Assembly (NCBI RefSeq): GCF_014839805.1
Contig: NC_051126.1
Coordinates: 9,184,609-9,248,608, forward strand
Length of the DNA: 64,000 nt
Reading direction: 5' to 3'
Source: Manduca sexta
Taxonomy: Eukaryota; Arthropoda; Insecta; Lepidoptera; Sphingidae
Translations under genes and position numbers: made by a program
Notes under the pieces: model-generated
The model's database searches: none
Seen by the model: the letters and a program-made list of their open reading frames with translations, nothing else
What the model was told of the DNA's origin: nothing
Part shown: positions 12,701-21,665 of the stretch, piece after piece
Layout of the letters: every line of letters starts with the position of its first letter
How positions within the stretch are numbered: the stretch's first letter is position 1

Positions 12701-15700
12701 TTGTAGTGTAAATAAGCGATAATTTTAAAATTATTTTAGGTAATTCTTAAAATTACCTAATTATTTCCATAAAACGTATAATGGCAGAAAATAGTAAAGA
12801 CAAAGGAATAATTGTCTAGAATAGGTACTCCAATAATAATTGAATCAAGAAAAAGCAATGGCAACACAGCCACATTTGAACGTATCATTATGTAAAATAT
12901 ACATAAGTTCCAGGTTTTGAACAAATGGCAACACTAACCTGCATGCGTCAGCACGCACTCGAGCAGACAGCGGTCGGGCGCGAGCAGCGTCCAGCCGAGC
13001 GCGTCGCTCGTGATGCGCGCCAGCACGCCGCGCACGTGTCGCGCGTACAGCGACGTCAGCGTGCGCCCGCACTTCTCTACCTCACGTAACTTGTCCAGAT
13101 TCGCTGACAACGATATTTATAACAATTAGTCTCCTCAATAATTGGAACATGCTGAGCAGAAAGAATCCAACTAACAAACTGATATTCTTCAATTATTATC
13201 AGTTTGTTAGTTAAATCTTTTCTGTACAAAACGATCCATTTTTTTTTTTGTATAATCCGTAAAAAAATTACATAATACCTTTAAGGCTTCATGACTAAAC
13301 GCAACAATCAGTTCTAAAAAAGAAAACTTAAGGAAGGTCAGTTTAAGAGATAACATTCAATTCATTGCTAATGATGATGATTACCAATTGATTGGATGGA
13401 CCAAAGGATTTATACCAATGAAACCTCATTACTAATCTTAATTTACTAAGCGTCCAGGGGTACTAAAATCATATTTATATCGTTTTCGTATAAACAACGT
13501 ACAAGATTGTAAGCTCCGTACTCACACAATGCCATCATCTGTATCTGATCATCGACAGGCATCGCAAAAACGGTGAAATTGATCGTGAATAAGTGATCAG
13601 CGACCGCAGCGCACGCCTCGCCGCACAAGTCCATCAGCGCCTCGCACACTTGCAGCAAGTGCGTTTGGTACTTCGGCTAGAAAAACGGTAGGTAAGTACA
13701 TCATTTGGATACATGCGATTTAGACCCCAGATTCTTATAAATCTTGAGACTCCTTCCTAATACAACGCTTAAGAAAATATCTTTGACGGAAGGTAGTCGT
13801 ATGCTTAAATGGAGATACAGGCGTTGCGATGTCAAATAGGTAGGTAAACTAATAAGAAATTTGCGGAGAGATCTTATGAGTCTTAACTTTTTACCACTTC
13901 GTAGTAAATTATTAAGTACAGCATACACATGTGCAGTATGTAACAAAATTTAACATCTTTTAAACCCAAATTGATTAACCTTTCTCACGGTACAGCGGTC
14001 AGGATCTGCCAGCTCTTTACAAATCTCCGGCAATGCTTTCTGCGCGACGAGTTCACCGCGCGAGCCCTTAATGATGTTGGCGAGCACGAGCAACGCACAC
14101 CACGCGTCCACGTCCGCCTCCAGTAGCGGCCACCACGTCTCCGGGGTGATGAAGTACCCGAATAGCTCAGCAGCGCGTTTGATCTTGAAATAAACCACAG
14201 CATGTTCACAAATATTATAATTAATTATTATTTTTATACTTACTTTTTTAATCCCAGAACGCGACAAGCTTACGTACGTTCATTGACAGTATTGGACATT
14301 GCGATGGATCCTGCCCAGTCGTTTTCTTTCATACGAGAGCCCTACTAGTAATAAATGTGTACGCCGTTCACTATCTAGATAGATACATATAAATAGCCTA
14401 CCACGAGTAGAGTCAATCCTGGTTTCGATGAACGATTCAAAATCGCGCTTGGCCGTCAATTTTACCTCGAGCACGACGCGGCAGTCCTCATCAGCGGCGC
14501 CTCGCAGCATGGTGCGTACAATGGTATTCGCGTGCTGCGTACAGCCCTCCTCCGCGCACAGTATCAGCCAACACAGCAGCTGCGACACGCGGAGACGGGC
14601 GTCCGCTTGCCATCCATCCATTTCTGTGAAAATTTTATTATTATGTAGTGGCGCTATAACCATATAAAGCAAGTCAAATCGGATTCATCAGTGTTGGGAC
14701 ACACACACTTGCGCAGCTATGTAAGTGCACGTGCGTAGTTGTGCGAGAACGCTGTGTCACACCATACCTCCCGTATAAAAGCAACGCGCGTCTTTGTTTA
14801 ATCAGTACGTCTTACGATTTGTTACTATTACCATCTAAGTACGCCTCTGTGTATTAAACGTACTCTGGAGTTTTGAATTATACAATATATACAGTGCCAT
14901 CTTTGGAGTTTCATTATAGCTAGAGTTGCGACTCCCATACATTACCATCAAATACACAATCAACTCTACATTGGTGACCCCGACGTGATTCATCCGACGC
15001 GATACACAAGACGTGATTCATCCGAAGCGATACACAAAACGTGATTCATCCGACGCGATACACAAGACGTGATTCATCCGACGCGATACACAAGACGTGA
15101 TTCACCCGACGTGATCTTCAAGATGGCAACAAAGCTCCAAATACACAGACAAAAGAAACGGATCTACTGGGAGTATCCGTTCAGGCGCGTATTCCTGACT
15201 TCTGGGTAGATGAACCTCGCGCCTGGTTCATCCGGATTGAAGCCACCTTAGCACCGCAGAAGGTGAGCGACGACACATGCCCAAGGAAGTTATAACATCT
15301 ATTTTTTGGCACAACCTCCGGACAGGCAACAACATATTACTACAAGTGGTCGAGTAATCAATATTCCTGTAAGATTTATGGATTCATTAGGACTCACATT
15401 ATATATAAGCATATACATTTTTTACATATTTTTACTTTATTCTTACATTTTTTTTTTCTTTTTGTTCATATACACAGTGTTTATATTTTACAAAATTCAT
15501 GTGCAAAACAATTCTTCGAATCATTACTATTGCATCAGATCGTAAACAACGCACGGTATCGAGTCGAGTACATGCCTGCTCATGTTTCTGCTCGATCAGC
15601 AAAGCGTTCGCGATGGACAGTTTTTGTACACATTTTATGTCTTTTATAATATTAACGTTATAACTTTGAATTATTTTAAAACAAATTGCTTTGTCAAATG

Positions 15701-18588
15701 TTACCCATCGCGAACAAACTGCGTAACGATGACCTAGATTTTAAATTATTTGTAACATTTTATTTGCTTACTTGGACATTGTCATAAGGTATAAGAAGCA
15801 TTTATAGCGCTATAACTTCATACGTTATAGACCTCGCGGACAATCCACACTTTACGAATAATCGTAACAATGGGCAAAACTTATAGTAAAGAAGAAGTAG
15901 TTATAGCCCAGAATAGCGCAGTTGAAACGCAAGTTAATCAATTTAACATAACATTGATCGTCATAGCATCACTGCTAGTCATCATGTTAGTTACTACAGT
16001 GTGGTTACAATGTCGACGCAAAGTTAAAAAGTGGTTAAGAAAAGAGGTATCAATCGCTGCAACGAAAACAAACACCTCGCCACCTGCAGACAGCTACGCG
16101 TAATACGAGCTGTATCCTGTTGACGCGTCGAACTTATCGCAATGTTCAACAACAGCATCAGTGTCCAGTGTCTAGCGTTATTATTAGTCAGCGATGAATT
16201 TGTACTCGTCACATATTGTTTTTATTGTACTTATGTGTAGTTACTTCTTTTATAAACTGGTTTTTATGCGTTGCGTTAATTTTTTTGTAAAAGGGGGGAA
16301 TGGTGTTGGGACACACACACTTGCGCAGCTATGTAAGTGCACGTGCGTAGTTGTGCGAGAACGCTGTGTCACACCATACCTCCCGTATAAAAGCAACGCG
16401 CGTCTTTGTTTAATCAGTACGTCTTACGATTTGTTACTATTACCATCTAAGTACGCCTCTGTGTATTAAACGTACTCTGGAGTTTTGAATTATACAATAT
16501 ATACAGTGCCATCTTTGGAGTTTCATTATAGCTAGAGTTGCGACTCCCATACATTACCATCAAATACACAATCAACTCTACAATCAGTTTTTTCCAAATA
16601 GAAAATCTCGACATTTTGGTCGCCTTTCTGGTCAACTCAAACAGTTAATGAATTATCAAATAAGGGAAGATCAATAATTATAACTAATATATAATAATAA
16701 CATAATTCAACACAACAACAACAAATGACCTTTTCCAATAGCTGGAACTATTTTTCCAATATTGCTTTGGACTAAAACTCTGCATCCAAGATTAGGTCGG
16801 TTGACATCAGGGTAATGAGAGGGTATGTCTTTTAAGAAATCAGTTTTCTTTTTAAGGTCTTCCTCATTTTCTTCCATGTACTGCAAGCCTATATCTGTCC
16901 ATAACTTGGTTGCAGTTTGTCTTACATCTGCTATTGCATCACTTAGACTGAAAATATAATTGAAAATAAAATTATACAAGTAATTAACACAGCATGATCA
17001 AAATATCTTATAATTTTTTGTATAATCTCTCAGAACATGTATATGATAAATATTTTATTATGGCCAACTCTATGGTATTGTTTGTATTATTTATATTAGT
17101 AATATGAAGATTATACTTCATATTATCTTCTACTTCTTTAATATTATGTTTTAGTTTTTAATTAGGTATGGTGTCAATGGTAAATCACTACATAGTATAA
17201 AACAAAGTCACTTTCTCTGTCCCTATGTCCCTTTGTATGCTTAAATCTTTAAAACTAGGCAACGGATTTTGATGCGTTTTTTTTAATAGATACGAGTGAT
17301 TCAAGAGGAAAGTTTATATATAATAACATCCATTAAATAGTGGAGAAATACTGTTTTTTGGTATGTTATACCCGTGCGAAGCTAGAGCGGGCTGCTATGT
17401 TTTTATATACAACATTCACAGTTTTTCTGTAGTGTATTTAGTATCAGCCGTACGAAGCCGGGGCGGGTCGCTAGTTAAATATATTTCTATAAACATATTA
17501 TCACCTATTTTTAGCTTACATGGAGAGAATTATAAGATGATTAAATTGTCACTAAATTAAAAAAAAACATTGAAAAGCTGACTGAAATTAGCCTTATAAT
17601 CTAAATTACTTACCTTGTCAGCAAAAGAGGTAGCATCCTATGCCAGAATGAATATCTGTCTTTATAGTTAAGCATCCAGTTGCCCACTTCAAGTGTTACC
17701 TGCAGGCGTACCTGAGTGTTCTCATCAAATAACTTCCCAGCCATTGGAGTGATTGAGAGCTCAAAACATTTTGCACTCCCTGCTAGCACTATTGCACCTG
17801 ACATCATGTTTTTTATATTAGTTAAAAAATAATTTAAAAATAATATAAGCATTCAAACTCAAATAGTTTTGTGATGATAAAAAAATTGTTATTTATTTAT
17901 TTAGCTATGAAAGTTTACTCATTAAATAAATTATTTATGATTGTATATTACCTATAGCTCTGATAGCTGCAACACGAACTCTATAATGTTGGTGAGGAAA
18001 GTTAGACAAAACAGGCTTTACGTAGCTCTCTGATTGGAAGTGGAAATCTCTTTGCAACACTTTTGTCAGCAAAATTATACATTCACAAGCTTCAAGCTTC
18101 ACTTTGTGAAATGGATCTGTACTTGTTTTAGACAGGATGCTAGTCAAATCATTCAGAAATGGACTTAAAAGATGAGTGACTTTATACTTCTCTATAATTT
18201 TATGCACTAGTTCCATTAGAATCAAACGAATTTCCTCTGAATCTTCGACGATTTCCGGACATCCTATACGGCGCACGAGCACGGGCACTATATAAGTTAA
18301 ATAGTAGTCATTAAGGGGCAGTTTTTCTATAAAATTTGAAATTATCTGCGCAGATACTTCCCGACCAGCTTCGGATGGATCAGAAAAACTTTTAAGGACA
18401 TATGCATAGATTTCTGGGAATACTATGGTAAGGTCACAATCTTCGTTTAGAGCATTCTCGAATATTTCTTCATTTATCTTCACCAGCGCATGCTTACGAG
18501 TCAATTTTGATTCGCTTTGCAATGCAGATATATGAGGCTCCAACAGGCCTCTAACATCATCTTGTAATCTACGTTTTGTAGTAGTCAT
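9800..18588 (-). CDS. DNAAF5: DNAAF5/HEATR2, dynein axonemal assembly factor 5 (12 exons, 855 aa)
   Basis: Exons: 18588-17952, 17797-17614, 16947-16730, 14623-14466, 14183-13989, 13676-13526, 13103-12939, 12678-12487, 12084-11930, 11669-11477, 10773-10582, 9927-9800. Phases close exactly to 856 codons, and 855 aa is the length I recall for human DNAAF5. The protein is almost wholly helical HEAT-type repeats from MTTTKRRLQDD onward. Family-like stretches include NRPNLGCRVLVQSNIGKIVP (exon 3), WQADARLRVSQLL (exon 4) and VLKRLDDSSDKVR (exon 11). The family helps preassemble outer and inner dynein arms in the cytoplasm; in insects the likely users are sperm and ciliated sensory neurons. Exon 4 ends at CTCGAG|GTAAAA, which fixes the phase; a longer reading to 14402 gives the wrong frame. 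Donors after exons 3 (GTCATT) and 9 (GTCACC) are weak. Intron 3 carries a young LTR element. Confidence 0.94.
13157..13224. repeat. Inverted repeat (28-nt arms) in DNAAF5 intron 6
   Basis: A perfect 16-nt core arm, AACTAACAAACTGATA at 13169-13184, is repeated in reverse at 13197-13212. The pairing extends outward, imperfectly, to about 28 nt per arm. The loop is 12 nt. No coding potential; probably a foldback or tiny MITE remnant. Confidence 0.6.
14692..14970 (+). repeat. 5' LTR
   Basis: 279 bp, from TGTTGGGACACACAC to AATCAACTCTACA. It includes a TATA-like CGTATAAAAG near the middle, suited to an LTR promoter. I found no difference from the 3' LTR. Confidence 0.94.
14982..15120 (+). repeat. 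28-bp tandem repeat behind the primer binding site
   Basis: About five head-to-tail copies of a 28-bp unit, ACGTGATTCATCCGACGCG followed by ATACACAAG. It starts inside the primer-binding-like sequence, and the last copies are partial. It may be a leader-region duplication produced during reverse transcription. Confidence 0.85.
15164..15295 (+). pseudogene. Truncated gag N-terminus of the LTR element
   Basis: In this frame the sequence reads through RIPDFWVDEPRAWFIRIEA. The P-x-F-W-x-x-x-P-x-x-W-F pattern is typical of Ty3/gypsy gag N-termini in insects. The frame ends at TAA after about 43 codons, and the rest of gag and all of pol are missing. The first ATG nearby (15123) is in another frame, so this piece is unlikely to be translated as gag. 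Confidence 0.7.
15870..16103 (+). CDS. Small single-pass membrane protein ORF inside the LTR element (77 aa)
   Basis: An intact 77-codon ORF begins MGKTYSKEEVVIAQ, a possible N-myristoylation context (Gly2, Ser6). One strongly hydrophobic segment lies at about residues 27-47 (ITLIVIASLLVIMLVTTVWL), followed by a basic RRKVKKWLRKE stretch. It sits in the 3' part of the element, where accessory ORFs lie in some insect LTR elements. I do not recognise a function. It is intact while gag and pol are lost, which may mean selection or simply youth. Expression could come from the 5' LTR. Confidence 0.6.
   Translation: MGKTYSKEEVVIAQNSAVETQVNQFNITLIVIASLLVIMLVTTVWLQCRRKVKKWLRKEVSIAATKTNTSPPADSYA
16304..16582 (+). 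repeat. 3' LTR
   Basis: 279 bp, same length and, by eye, same sequence as the 5' LTR. It is preceded by the polypurine tract and followed directly by the ATCAG target duplication. Confidence 0.94.
17185..17474 (+). mobile_element. Second Helitron-like family, non-autonomous, in DNAAF5 intron 2
   Basis: The element runs from TCACTACATAGTATAAAAC to GAAGCCGGGGCGGGTCGCTAG, flanked by A and T. Internal stretches such as AACGGATTTTGATGCG are typical of a very common insect repeat family. It is distinct in sequence from copies A-D and has no coding frame. Confidence 0.65.
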
Positions 18589-18712
18589 GTTTCAAATAAT
18601 TTACGTGCAAAGTTTACGTCTTTCAATCCTTTCTTCTTATTGACAAAACAAAAGTGCCGCACAAAATATGTTTCCATGACGACGTTGACATTTTGACAAA
18701 CGGACCATGACC

Positions 18713-19101
18713 CAGGGCTACCAAACTCCTAAAAAAAATAGCCCAAAGTCACGATAAAATATCCCTAAATAGCCCTAAATGCAAATACCCCAAGAAAAGC
18801 CCTTTGCTGTCAATGTTATTTTGTATGGTGTAGTGTATACCCAATGTGTATACCTATCTAAGAATATAATTGAAATAAGTCCCCTGTTTTATTACAAGTT
18901 AAAGGCCGAAGCTACGCCTGTAGTTGTGAGGATCGAAGAGAATTATACTACAGCGTCTCAGAACAATGCTTGTCATTGTTCACAAGACAATATTTTTATG
19001 GCTTTAAAATTAGCCCTAAATTATTTTGGGTCCTGAAAAAAGCCCACTACACTTATTTTAGCCCTAAATTTAGGGCTAAAAGCCCTAAGTTGGCTAGTCT
19101 G
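18713..19101. mobile_element. hAT-type MITE, 389 bp, with 8-bp target duplication
   Basis: The ends CAGGGCTACCAAACT and AGTTGGCTAGTCTG form imperfect inverted repeats starting with CAG. An exact 8-bp duplication, CCATGACC, flanks it (18705-18712 and 19102-19109). The interior repeats AGCCCTAAAT motifs in both orientations. CAG ends with an 8-bp duplication are the hAT signature. No transposase is encoded. Confidence 0.88.
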
Positions 19102-19378
19102 CCATGACCAATGATGACCAATAAACCCAAAAACTAGATGTCTCGTCGCTATTTTCATTTCTTTTTTTTCTAATGGAAAGTTGGAAAGTCGAAATTACAG
19201 GAGTGAAGCCAAAGCACTGAAAAATATTATAAAAATAGGAAGACATCGTATCAAAGTCCTTTACATGGTCGATTAAGTATACAAGGATGTCATTCTTACT
19301 TCTGCGTAATCCGGCACAAAGTGAAAATAAAAATTTATAATCTGTTCTGTATACAAAATTGAGGACGGAACGCGAAAA

Positions 19379-19389
19379 CGTGCACCAAT
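19379..19389 (-). promoter_or_regulatory. ERSE-II-like ER-stress element upstream of MANF
   Basis: CGTGCACCAAT matches the reverse complement of the ERSE-II consensus (ATTGG-N-CCACG) at nine of the ten fixed positions. The same CCAAT also begins a 4/5 match to the other ERSE form, CCAAT-N9-CCACG, ending at 19403 (CCAAG). Mammalian MANF/ARMET is known to be induced through ERSE-II, so the position is suggestive; binding here is inference. Confidence 0.5.
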
Positions 19390-19556
19390 CACAGCCAGCC
19401 AAGTAAAACTGTCAACGTCTTCATTACTATGAATGGACGAGATCATGCTTCTTAATTTTTAGTTTCATTTTCGTACTATTACTAGTGGACGTACTCTAAT
19501 AGCACCGATTAATCCCTACTTTATTATTAATTTATTAAATCAAATATTAGTTGAAC

Positions 19557-20078
19557 ATGTATAAATCGACCGTATTTCATTTACTATTTCTGGCAGCAGC
19601 CATTGAAGTTGCGCTTTCTTTGAGAGAAGGAGATTGTGAAGTATGCGTGAAGACAGTCGAGAAGTTTGCGGCCACGTTATCAGATGATGTTAAAAAGGAT
19701 ACAAAATCTATCGAAGCGGAGTTCAAGAAATTTTGTAAGGGCACAAAGAATAAAGAGAACAGGTTCTGTTACTACTTGGGTGGGCTAGAGGAATCCGCCA
19801 CCGGAATTCTCGGTGAGTTGTCGAAACCATTAAGTTGGTCAATGCCTGCAGACAAGATCTGCGAGAAACTGAAAAAGAAAGACGCTCAAATCTGCGATCT
19901 CAGATTCGATAAACAAATTGACCTGAAGAATGTTGATCTGAAAAAGTTGAAAGTGCGTGACCTGAAAAAGATTTTGAACGACTGGGATGAGGTTTGCGAC
20001 GGCTGCATTGAGAAGACAGATTTCATCAAGAGAATAGAAGAATTAAAACCCAAATACATGGGTAGATCTGAATTGTAA
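19557..20078 (+). CDS. MANF: MANF, ER-resident/secreted neurotrophic factor (173 aa)
   Basis: The open frame can be extended two codons upstream to a TTG, but the start is the ATG at 19557. The protein opens with a signal peptide ([19 protein letters not shown]). The saposin-like N-domain starts at [15 protein letters not shown], and the C-terminal SAP-like domain contains CDGC (the CxxC). The chain ends RSEL, an ER-retention-like signal. All eight conserved cysteines are present. The stretch from EESATGIL to [16 protein letters not shown] is nearly identical to what I recall of fly Manf. Role: stress-regulated protein of the ER lumen that can be secreted and protects dopaminergic neurons. 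The coding part has no intron here. A likely intron lies in the 3' UTR. Confidence 0.97.
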   Translation: MYKSTVFHLLFLAAAIEVALSLREGDCEVCVKTVEKFAATLSDDVKKDTKSIEAEFKKFCKGTKNKENRFCYYLGGLEESATGILGELSKPLSWSMPADKICEKLKKKDAQICDLRFDKQIDLKNVDLKKLKVRDLKKILNDWDEVCDGCIEKTDFIKRIEELKPKYMGRSEL

Positions 20079-20096
20079 TATAACCTAATATTGTAG

Positions 20097-20886
20097 GTAA
20101 GAAATTGCTTATAGTTTACCTAATAATTTTACAGCAGTAGTAAATATTGTATTAAAAATCGAAAGACCCTACCATATGTATCATTATTTTATTCTATAAA
20201 ACTGACTTTATTTTAAGATATAAAAGAAATTGATATAATGCCTTAATAATTAAATTGGCAACAGGCATCTAAAGGCCACCCACCTAAGAATGCCAAAAAT
20301 AACACTACATTAAGTTCATTATATTTATAGGTTCATTAGAGGTTAGGTTGATAGAATCTTTCATTTCCTATTATACACTGTGTAAATATCAGTAAGACTT
20401 AGATGTTAGTTGCAGAAATTTTAGAGTGGATTTAATTTGCATCTCAACAATTATAGCCATTTATCAATGTGAATAAAAAGTCTGCTGTATGTAGATTTTA
20501 TATTTACATTCGATATACTGTATAACATTGTGAGGTTGAGGGAATTTTTTAACCAAGTCACAACAAAATTAGCTTAATTTTTAAAAGCAACCACTTGTCA
20601 TGTCATCTGCCACATCTGTGTTACACAAGTTAGAAAAATGCATATGAAAATGATACATATGAAAAATACATATGAGAATGAAGAAAAAAACATGTTTTGA
20701 CTTGCAAATTGATCACAGAACCTTTCATCCTCCTGGCTCTATACACTGTCACATAAATCCTATTATTTACAATACATTTACAGAAAACCTGCAAAATATA
20801 AATTATTTATCCTAAATCTCTATGTGCAATGGAACTGTTGGGTAGTTAAGTAGCATACAATTATTTTAAATGTTTTTTTGTTTCAG
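20097..20886 (+). other. Probable intron in the MANF 3' UTR
   Basis: Eighteen bases after the stop codon there is a strong donor, TTGTAG|GTAAGA. A strong acceptor, TTTTTTTGTTTCAG, ends at 20886. The downstream exon would run to AATAAA signals near 20957 or 21027. The junction lies well within 50 nt of the stop, so it should not trigger nonsense-mediated decay. Inferred from splice signals only. Confidence 0.5.
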
Positions 20887-21665
20887 GTAAATACTAAAGA
20901 ATTGTCACATTGTGATATCAAGACTCTATGTTTAGCTGAGCAGTGAACTCTGAGCAAATAAACAAATGAAGCATTTTACAAACAGTAAACTAGTGTACCA
21001 GTTGCTGAGTGTGTGTGCATGTGATTAAATAAATTATTAATGTAATTAAGTAAATATTTTTTCCATACTTATTGTTTCACTCATACTCCTTCCCTTAGTA
21101 TATATAATATTTGCTTAATAAAATATATATTAATCTACCTGCATTCAATGTTTTCAAATTCAGATCGCATAGTTAATAATTTAGACTACATAATCTATCA
21201 TCCCTTAACTATATTCTTTTTTGTTAAAATACAAAACTAGAGGCTTTACAACGTAAATTTTGCATGCTATAATTGATTAAAATTTGGTTGGCTTTACATT
21301 AATGCTTCTCGCATTCATGTATAAGCCAACCAAATGCAAAAGTCACACAATAATCTATGCTTCTAAATAAATAGTAGTAATATGAGTACTATATAGTATA
21401 TGCATTAGTTGTTTAATATAATTTTCAAATAAAATTAAATTGAAACTTGTGAAAAACATCCTAAATTTATGTTTCCAACAACCAGTTGCAAATATGTTCT
21501 ATTAAAATTATTTCATGTTATTTTAAAGTAATAAAACACCACTACCATTTCGAACTAAGTTTATTGCAGTAACTGTTTATAATGCATTAGCTATACCAGC
21601 AAAATTGAAGTTAACCATTTCAGTTGCATACAATTAAATACATGTTGATGTTGTATGGCTGCAGA
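20887..21665. other. Convergent 3' region between MANF and ATP synthase subunit f
   Basis: Holds the presumed MANF 3' UTR end on the plus strand and the ATPsynF 3' UTR on the minus strand, with a minus-strand AATAAA near 21559-21564. A miRNA-like hairpin lies at 21282-21335. No coding exon seen. Confidence 0.55.
21282..21335. repeat. Compact hairpin, 24/25-nt arms, 5-nt loop
   Basis: The left arm ATTTGGTTGGCTTTACATTA plus ATGC pairs with the right arm GCATTCATGTATAAGCCAAC plus CAAAT, with one bulge and one mismatch. This is near the size of a miRNA duplex, but the loop is short. It could equally be a foldback remnant. Confidence 0.5.

Larger units (their letters stand above)
14692..16582 (+). 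mobile_element. Young, internally deleted LTR retrotransposon (Ty3/gypsy-like) in DNAAF5 intron 3
   Basis: Two 279-bp LTRs (14692-14970 and 16304-16582) that look identical by eye start with TGTTGGGAC and end with CTCTACA. A 5-bp target duplication, ATCAG, flanks the element (14687-14691 and 16583-16587). Just inside the 5' LTR is a primer-binding-site-like TTGGTGACCCCGACGTGA. A polypurine tract, AAAAGGGGGGAATGG, precedes the 3' LTR. The 1.33-kb interior has only a gag N-terminal remnant and a small membrane ORF, with no protease, reverse transcriptase or integrase, so mobility must have been supplied in trans. Assignment to the gypsy group rests on the gag motif and is moderate. Confidence 0.95.
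18589..19556. promoter_or_regulatory. Divergent DNAAF5-MANF intergenic region
   Basis: The 968 bp between the two start codons must hold both promoters. A 389-bp hAT-type MITE fills 18713-19101. An ERSE-II-like site lies at 19379-19389, about 170 bp before the MANF start. No other exon is evident; the 85-codon frame at 18779-19036 lies wholly inside the MITE. Confidence 0.7.

Noticed and set aside
14402..14465. Extension of DNAAF5 exon 4 to a donor at 14401
   Set aside because: It leaves phase 1, but the next exon needs phase 0. The GTAAAA donor at 14465 fits exactly.
18779..19036. 85-codon plus-strand ORF
   Set aside because: It lies entirely inside the hAT-type MITE and has no recognisable protein features.
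19551..19556. Upstream start of MANF two codons earlier
   Set aside because: The first codon there is TTG. The ATG at 19557 gives a normal signal peptide.
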